Positions 60,393 through 64,000 of a DNA stretch of 64,000 nucleotides are shown piece by piece. The notes under the pieces were generated by a model, which made no database searches, had not been told where the DNA came from, and saw only the letters and a program-made list of their open reading frames with translations. Numbering within the stretch: position 1 is the stretch's first letter; every line of letters starts with the position of its first letter. The position numbers and the translations under genes are program-made. This DNA comes from Dermanyssus gallinae (Eukaryota; Arthropoda; Arachnida; Mesostigmata; Dermanyssidae), in contig QVRM01001782.1 of assembly GCA_003439945.1 (NCBI GenBank), positions 1,467,501 to 1,531,500 on the forward strand, in the 5' to 3' direction.

Positions 60393-61492
60393 ATTCAGCT
60401 AACGGACGACGCACGGCGGGCTGTTTCGAGCGGTCGTCGACGGTGCAGACGCGTCAAGGGCCACGACCGATGTCGGCGCTGCGTATCGACGACGAGGTGT
60501 TGACGTTCAACAGCGACGAGGGCCGGTTGGAGTATTCGCCGGTCATCACGTTCCTCGACCGCGACCCCTCGCGCAAAGAGTACTTCGTGAAGATTAAGAC
60601 GGAGTCGGGCGAGCAGCTCGTCCTGACGCGCTACCATCTCGTCTATCGGCAGGAGTACGCCGATGAGCGGGCCAGCGTCACGTACGCCGCCCGAATCCTG
60701 CCGGGCGACAAGATCCTGACGCTGGAGCGTCGTGGGGTGGTCGCGGGTCGAAGCAACGCGTCGACGTCGACGATTCTCGGCGCGCCAGCGGCGGCACAGA
60801 GCGGCGGCGGCCCTTCTAACCTCGTCGGCGAGGGCGGCACCGTCCGCGCAACGAAGGTTCTGTCGGTGCACCTTGTGCGGTCGCAAGGCGTCTACGCCCC
60901 GCTGACCGCCACCGGCAACATTGTCGTCAATGGCGTAGTGGCGTCGTGCTACGCTCTAGTCAACGACCATCAGCTGGCGCATCGAGCGTTCGCGCCCCTG
61001 CGTGCCCTCTACACGCCGATGCGCTGGGTGCGCATGTGGCTTAGTTGGCTGCAACAGGCCGTTGTTGCCTCCGCCTCCGGCGTCAATCAGGACGGCTCTG
61101 TAGCTTCGTCGGCGCCAGCCACCCGAGCTTCCGCCCCCACCAAACAGGGCGGAAAACTCGCTCAGGCCCTTCTGAACGTAGAGCGCCTAAACAAGCCACC
61201 ACCTTCTGACGACGTTGTTGGTAGCGGCAACAATAGCAGCAACAACAACAACGACAACAAAAACAAGAATAATCACAGCAACAATAGTAGTTGGGAAAGC
61301 AGTAGTAGTAGCAGTAGTAGCAACAGCAATAGCAACGACAAGCACAATCATAGCGATACCAACAACACCTCGACTGAAGACGGCCAGATCGATCCCGTTG
61401 ATGCGTACACAGCTTCGTTTCGTGGCGTTCATTGGTACGCTTCTGTGCTCTACCAGCTATTTCAGTCCGCACTTGCCAGCTATATGCCATGA
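60393..61492 (+). CDS. hh: hh exon 4: autoprocessing (Hint) domain and C-terminus
   Basis: Reads DSANGRRTAGCFERS, with autocleavage between Gly206 and Cys207 (60421/60422). Asp252 in ITFLDRD is the residue that activates cholesterol, Thr275 and His278 in LTRYHLV form the N-S acyl shift motif, and Cys382 lies in VVASCYALVNDHQLAHRAFA. Two insertions are low complexity: a Ser/Gly/Ala loop at about residues 312-346, and an Asn/Ser-rich stretch at about 474-527 encoded by imperfect AAC/AGC/AGT repeats. The conserved end GVHWYASVLYQL precedes the TGA at 61490. The exon is G+C-rich, unlike the flanks. Confidence 0.97.
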
Positions 61493-63641
61493 TCAACGTT
61501 TACCTATGCACATCTATCTATCTATATATATATATATATATGAGAAACAAAACATCCGGTTAATCAGCGATACGGGGCCACCCTACATTAATGGGCTGAT
61601 GACGACAATTCTCTCTCACAAACGTGGCGACAAGAAACGCGTCGCCACCCCCCGTACCCGGGCACTGAGTGCTGCGAGACAAACAGCTGCTAGAGCTCAC
61701 TACAGCTGCCGGTGGGAAGCATACATCAATTATAAGAGTGTTTGATTCGAATCTCGGGGGAAATACCTTATAGCGTACAGCAATGACGATTACTATACTA
61801 GTGATAGCAGCAGCAGCAATGTCGACGGCCTGCCAGTATGAGGGGGACGTAGAAGCGGCCATAAGCGCCGACGGACAAAGTCTTCTCCTCTGCTGCCATA
61901 TCAGCGATTTTGTCCGTCACGCGTAGCTGTGACATATGAGCATCATCGCCCCAAAACGCCTCAGGCACTACATAGCTGTTACACTCGCAGCTCCCCTCCC
62001 CCCCCCCCGCTCTGCCGTCATGTGTTGTCTAAACTATAAACATTACGAACCGCACATGCACGCTAGGATTAAATAGTGCTTCAGTAGCGTTCGTGAACAC
62101 TTGGTGCTCACGCGCTGCTTCTTCTCGGTGATCCACTTATTACCATAATGTTGTTATTAATATTATTATCATTTTTATTTCTGTACGTCACTCTTTCTGT
62201 CTCTCTTTCTCCCACTCTTTCTCGCTCACTCTCTCTCTTTTTCTTTCATCAAGAAAGCCAGTGCCTCAAAATAGTCTACGTTGCAACTGTTTTTCTTACA
62301 AGTTCTGCTACTTCGGTCACGTTCGCGGTGGCGAGAAAGAGCTGCGCGGTTAAATGAAGAGCTTGTTGAGGGGCATTGTTGAACACTTAGGGGCTGCTTC
62401 ATAGAGCCGCTTTACCTCGAAGTCTTCGGTCGGTGAGGTCGCTTATTGTGCCGTCAGAGGTCAAATACGGCCAATGTAGTGACTTGACGCGGTTTGGGTC
62501 ATATCCGGTGTTACCGTTGTCGATTGTCTATTGTCTATATCTAGGAGGGCAGGTGAGGTTTGCCGTGCCATATGGCATCTTGGTCCCTGTTTCGGACTTA
62601 TATGTTCCATCTGCGGGCGGGATGATCTCGCGGTTATCGATGTTCTTGCGGTGACTTTGTCGGCAGCGTGATTTTTACGTTTTAGTTGCACCTTTGTTGT
62701 TCTTGTACACGCGCTGTCCACCGCCGGAGACTATTTGCTCGTTTGCGAGAAACCCAAGGATTATAAAATCCCGCTCCTTTTGCTTTGTTCCTCAAAACGG
62801 AAGTTACCCCTTTGCAAGGCCGAAGGCAGAAGTAGTAGAAAGCGTCGCTCTACGCACTATAAATATATATTTAGCTGCAGCGGTAGACAGGCAACAGAGC
62901 CCCTTCTTGACGTGTATGATATATAACTAGGTGAGAAGCATATAATAGGTATACAAGACACCCGTTGCCAGTGGAAGAATTGTTCTGCTGCCGGAAGCCG
63001 CGCAATGGCTTCTGGTCGCCCTTCTGTTAGACGGTACCACCTGTCTGAATGTCAATTTCTAGTCGTTTCCAGTGTTCATAGTACTTTAGTAAGATGTGTG
63101 GGAGTTCGGATGCACGCGCGAGTTTGCGATGCTTAATACAGGTGTGTCTACATAGTGTCGTGGAGAACCTGTGAGCAATTAACAACAATCACATCTCGCG
63201 CTCGCCTTGCATAAATACGCATATAGAGGAAATAGATTTAGTAGTGCACACTATTCTATGCAATGCACCTGCAGTAGCATTCTTGAGTAGTATTTTTGTT
63301 TTGTCAAGGGCGTATCTCACACATATGCCGACCAACGTGTCGTCGGCATCGTCGTAGTCCCCATCGCCAGCGGCCAAGTGAAGTAGACCGGTATTAATTA
63401 ATTTAAATAAATGACCTAATACAACATCGCTTGCACTCAACAGTTAAACAAATATTGCATTCTGCCTGAATAGACCGATTATGAAGCCAAGACAAGCTTA
63501 TGCTGTGAAGGCCGCTGTGTGTTTAAAAATGCTTGCATGTAAACAGTCTTACAAATATGCCTTACAATAGATACTCTTGTACATATCTATATATAAATAT
63601 ATATTCACACACATTTACTGTGACAAGCAGTGACCTACGTG

Positions 63642-63676
<35 letters not shown>

Positions 63677-64000
63677 GTCGAGCGCCACTGTGTGAACTGT
63701 GCCGTTAACCAGCAGACTAGAGCCTGACTAGCAAGTGATATATAACGACGCCTGTTGCTGTCGGAGTTGTTTTTGTTGCTATTCCGCAGACGCTTTGAAA
63801 AACTAGGCGATGGTAGGAAGAAATTGTTGCAATTTTGTCACGGTCACGAAGTCGGATGGCCGTACAGTATACATATAGCATTAACTAAAACTAGCAGGCT
63901 GAGTTTAATTGCCCCCCCCCCCCTCTCCTGTTCACTATCCATGTGACTGGAGTAGTGGTTAGTAAAGGCTGGTAACGGCGACGGACGCTCAGTGTTGGTT
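61493..64000 (+). other. hh 3' UTR and downstream flank
   Basis: No further gene recognised. Holds (TA)n tracts (61522-61541, 63647-63672), C-runs (61998-62008, 63912-63923), a CT-rich tract (62189-62250), an ATTAAA at 62068 and an AATAAA at 63416, either of which might serve hh polyadenylation. Confidence 0.5.

Larger units (their letters stand above)
28663..61492 (+). other. hh: hedgehog gene, four coding exons
   Basis: Secreted morphogen precursor. The Hint domain cleaves the chain and attaches cholesterol to the N-terminal signal, which is also palmitoylated on its first Cys and is received by Patched. Exons 28663-28989, 59199-59325, 59770-59904 and 60393-61492 join in phase (0, 1, 1) to 562 residues. 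A signal peptide occupies residues 1-32 and Cys33 starts the mature signal. Residues 33-206 are the signalling domain, with Zn ligands His149, Asp156 and His191 and Glu185. The cleavage site is Gly206-Cys207, and the Hint domain follows with Asp252, the Thr275-x-x-His278 motif and Cys382 in ASCYAL. The C-terminal end VHWYASVLYQL is also typical of Hh. Intron 1 is 30.2 kb. All splice ends are GT-AG. Confidence 0.97.

Overview
The window reads as nuclear DNA of an arthropod. It holds two spliced genes with GT-AG introns, a tRNA-derived SINE family, non-LTR retrotransposon and mariner debris, and a very high density of (TA)n, (CAA/GTT)n, (GAC)n and poly-G/C microsatellites. The long introns and the arthropod-like PH region of the kinase would fit a chelicerate (mite or tick), but that placement is inference. 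Both recognisable genes lie on the + strand.

Region 1 (1-9619) holds the 3' eleven coding exons of a G-protein-coupled receptor kinase of the GRK2/3 type (Drosophila Gprk1). They cover most of the kinase domain, the AGC C-terminal extension, the PH domain and a Gly/Ala-rich tail. The N-terminal RGS-homology part and the Gly-rich loop lie upstream of the window. All phases join without a frameshift, giving 573 residues. One intron carries a dead mariner transposase.

Region 2 (9620-about 12,000) is the likely 3' UTR or flank of the kinase gene. It contains a possible alternative terminal exon at 10010-10330 and a low-complexity block that looks coding in shifting frames. Region 3 (12,000-24,700) is intergenic and mobile-element rich. 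It has one tRNA-headed SINE-like unit on the - strand, a decayed R1/jockey-like LINE on the - strand, a second LINE 3'-end fragment, three copies of a roughly 180-bp tRNA-derived SINE with recognisable target-site duplications, and a 230-bp tandem duplication with a partial inverted third copy.

Region 4 (24,700-61,492) is the hedgehog gene (hh). Exon 1 (start 28663, signal peptide and first part of the signalling domain) is separated by a 30.2-kb intron from exons 2-4 (59199-61492), which encode the rest of the signalling domain and the autoprocessing Hint domain. The predicted protein is 562 residues. The giant intron is filled with simple repeats and I see no convincing gene in it. Region 5 (61,493-64,000) is 3' UTR and flank without a recognised gene.

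The two genes share signalling biology: GRK2/Gprk1 phosphorylates Smoothened downstream of Hedgehog in Drosophila and other animals. Their adjacency here is an observation only. I could run no searches or alignments. Family calls rest on recognised motifs, and microsatellite coordinates are approximate to a few bases.
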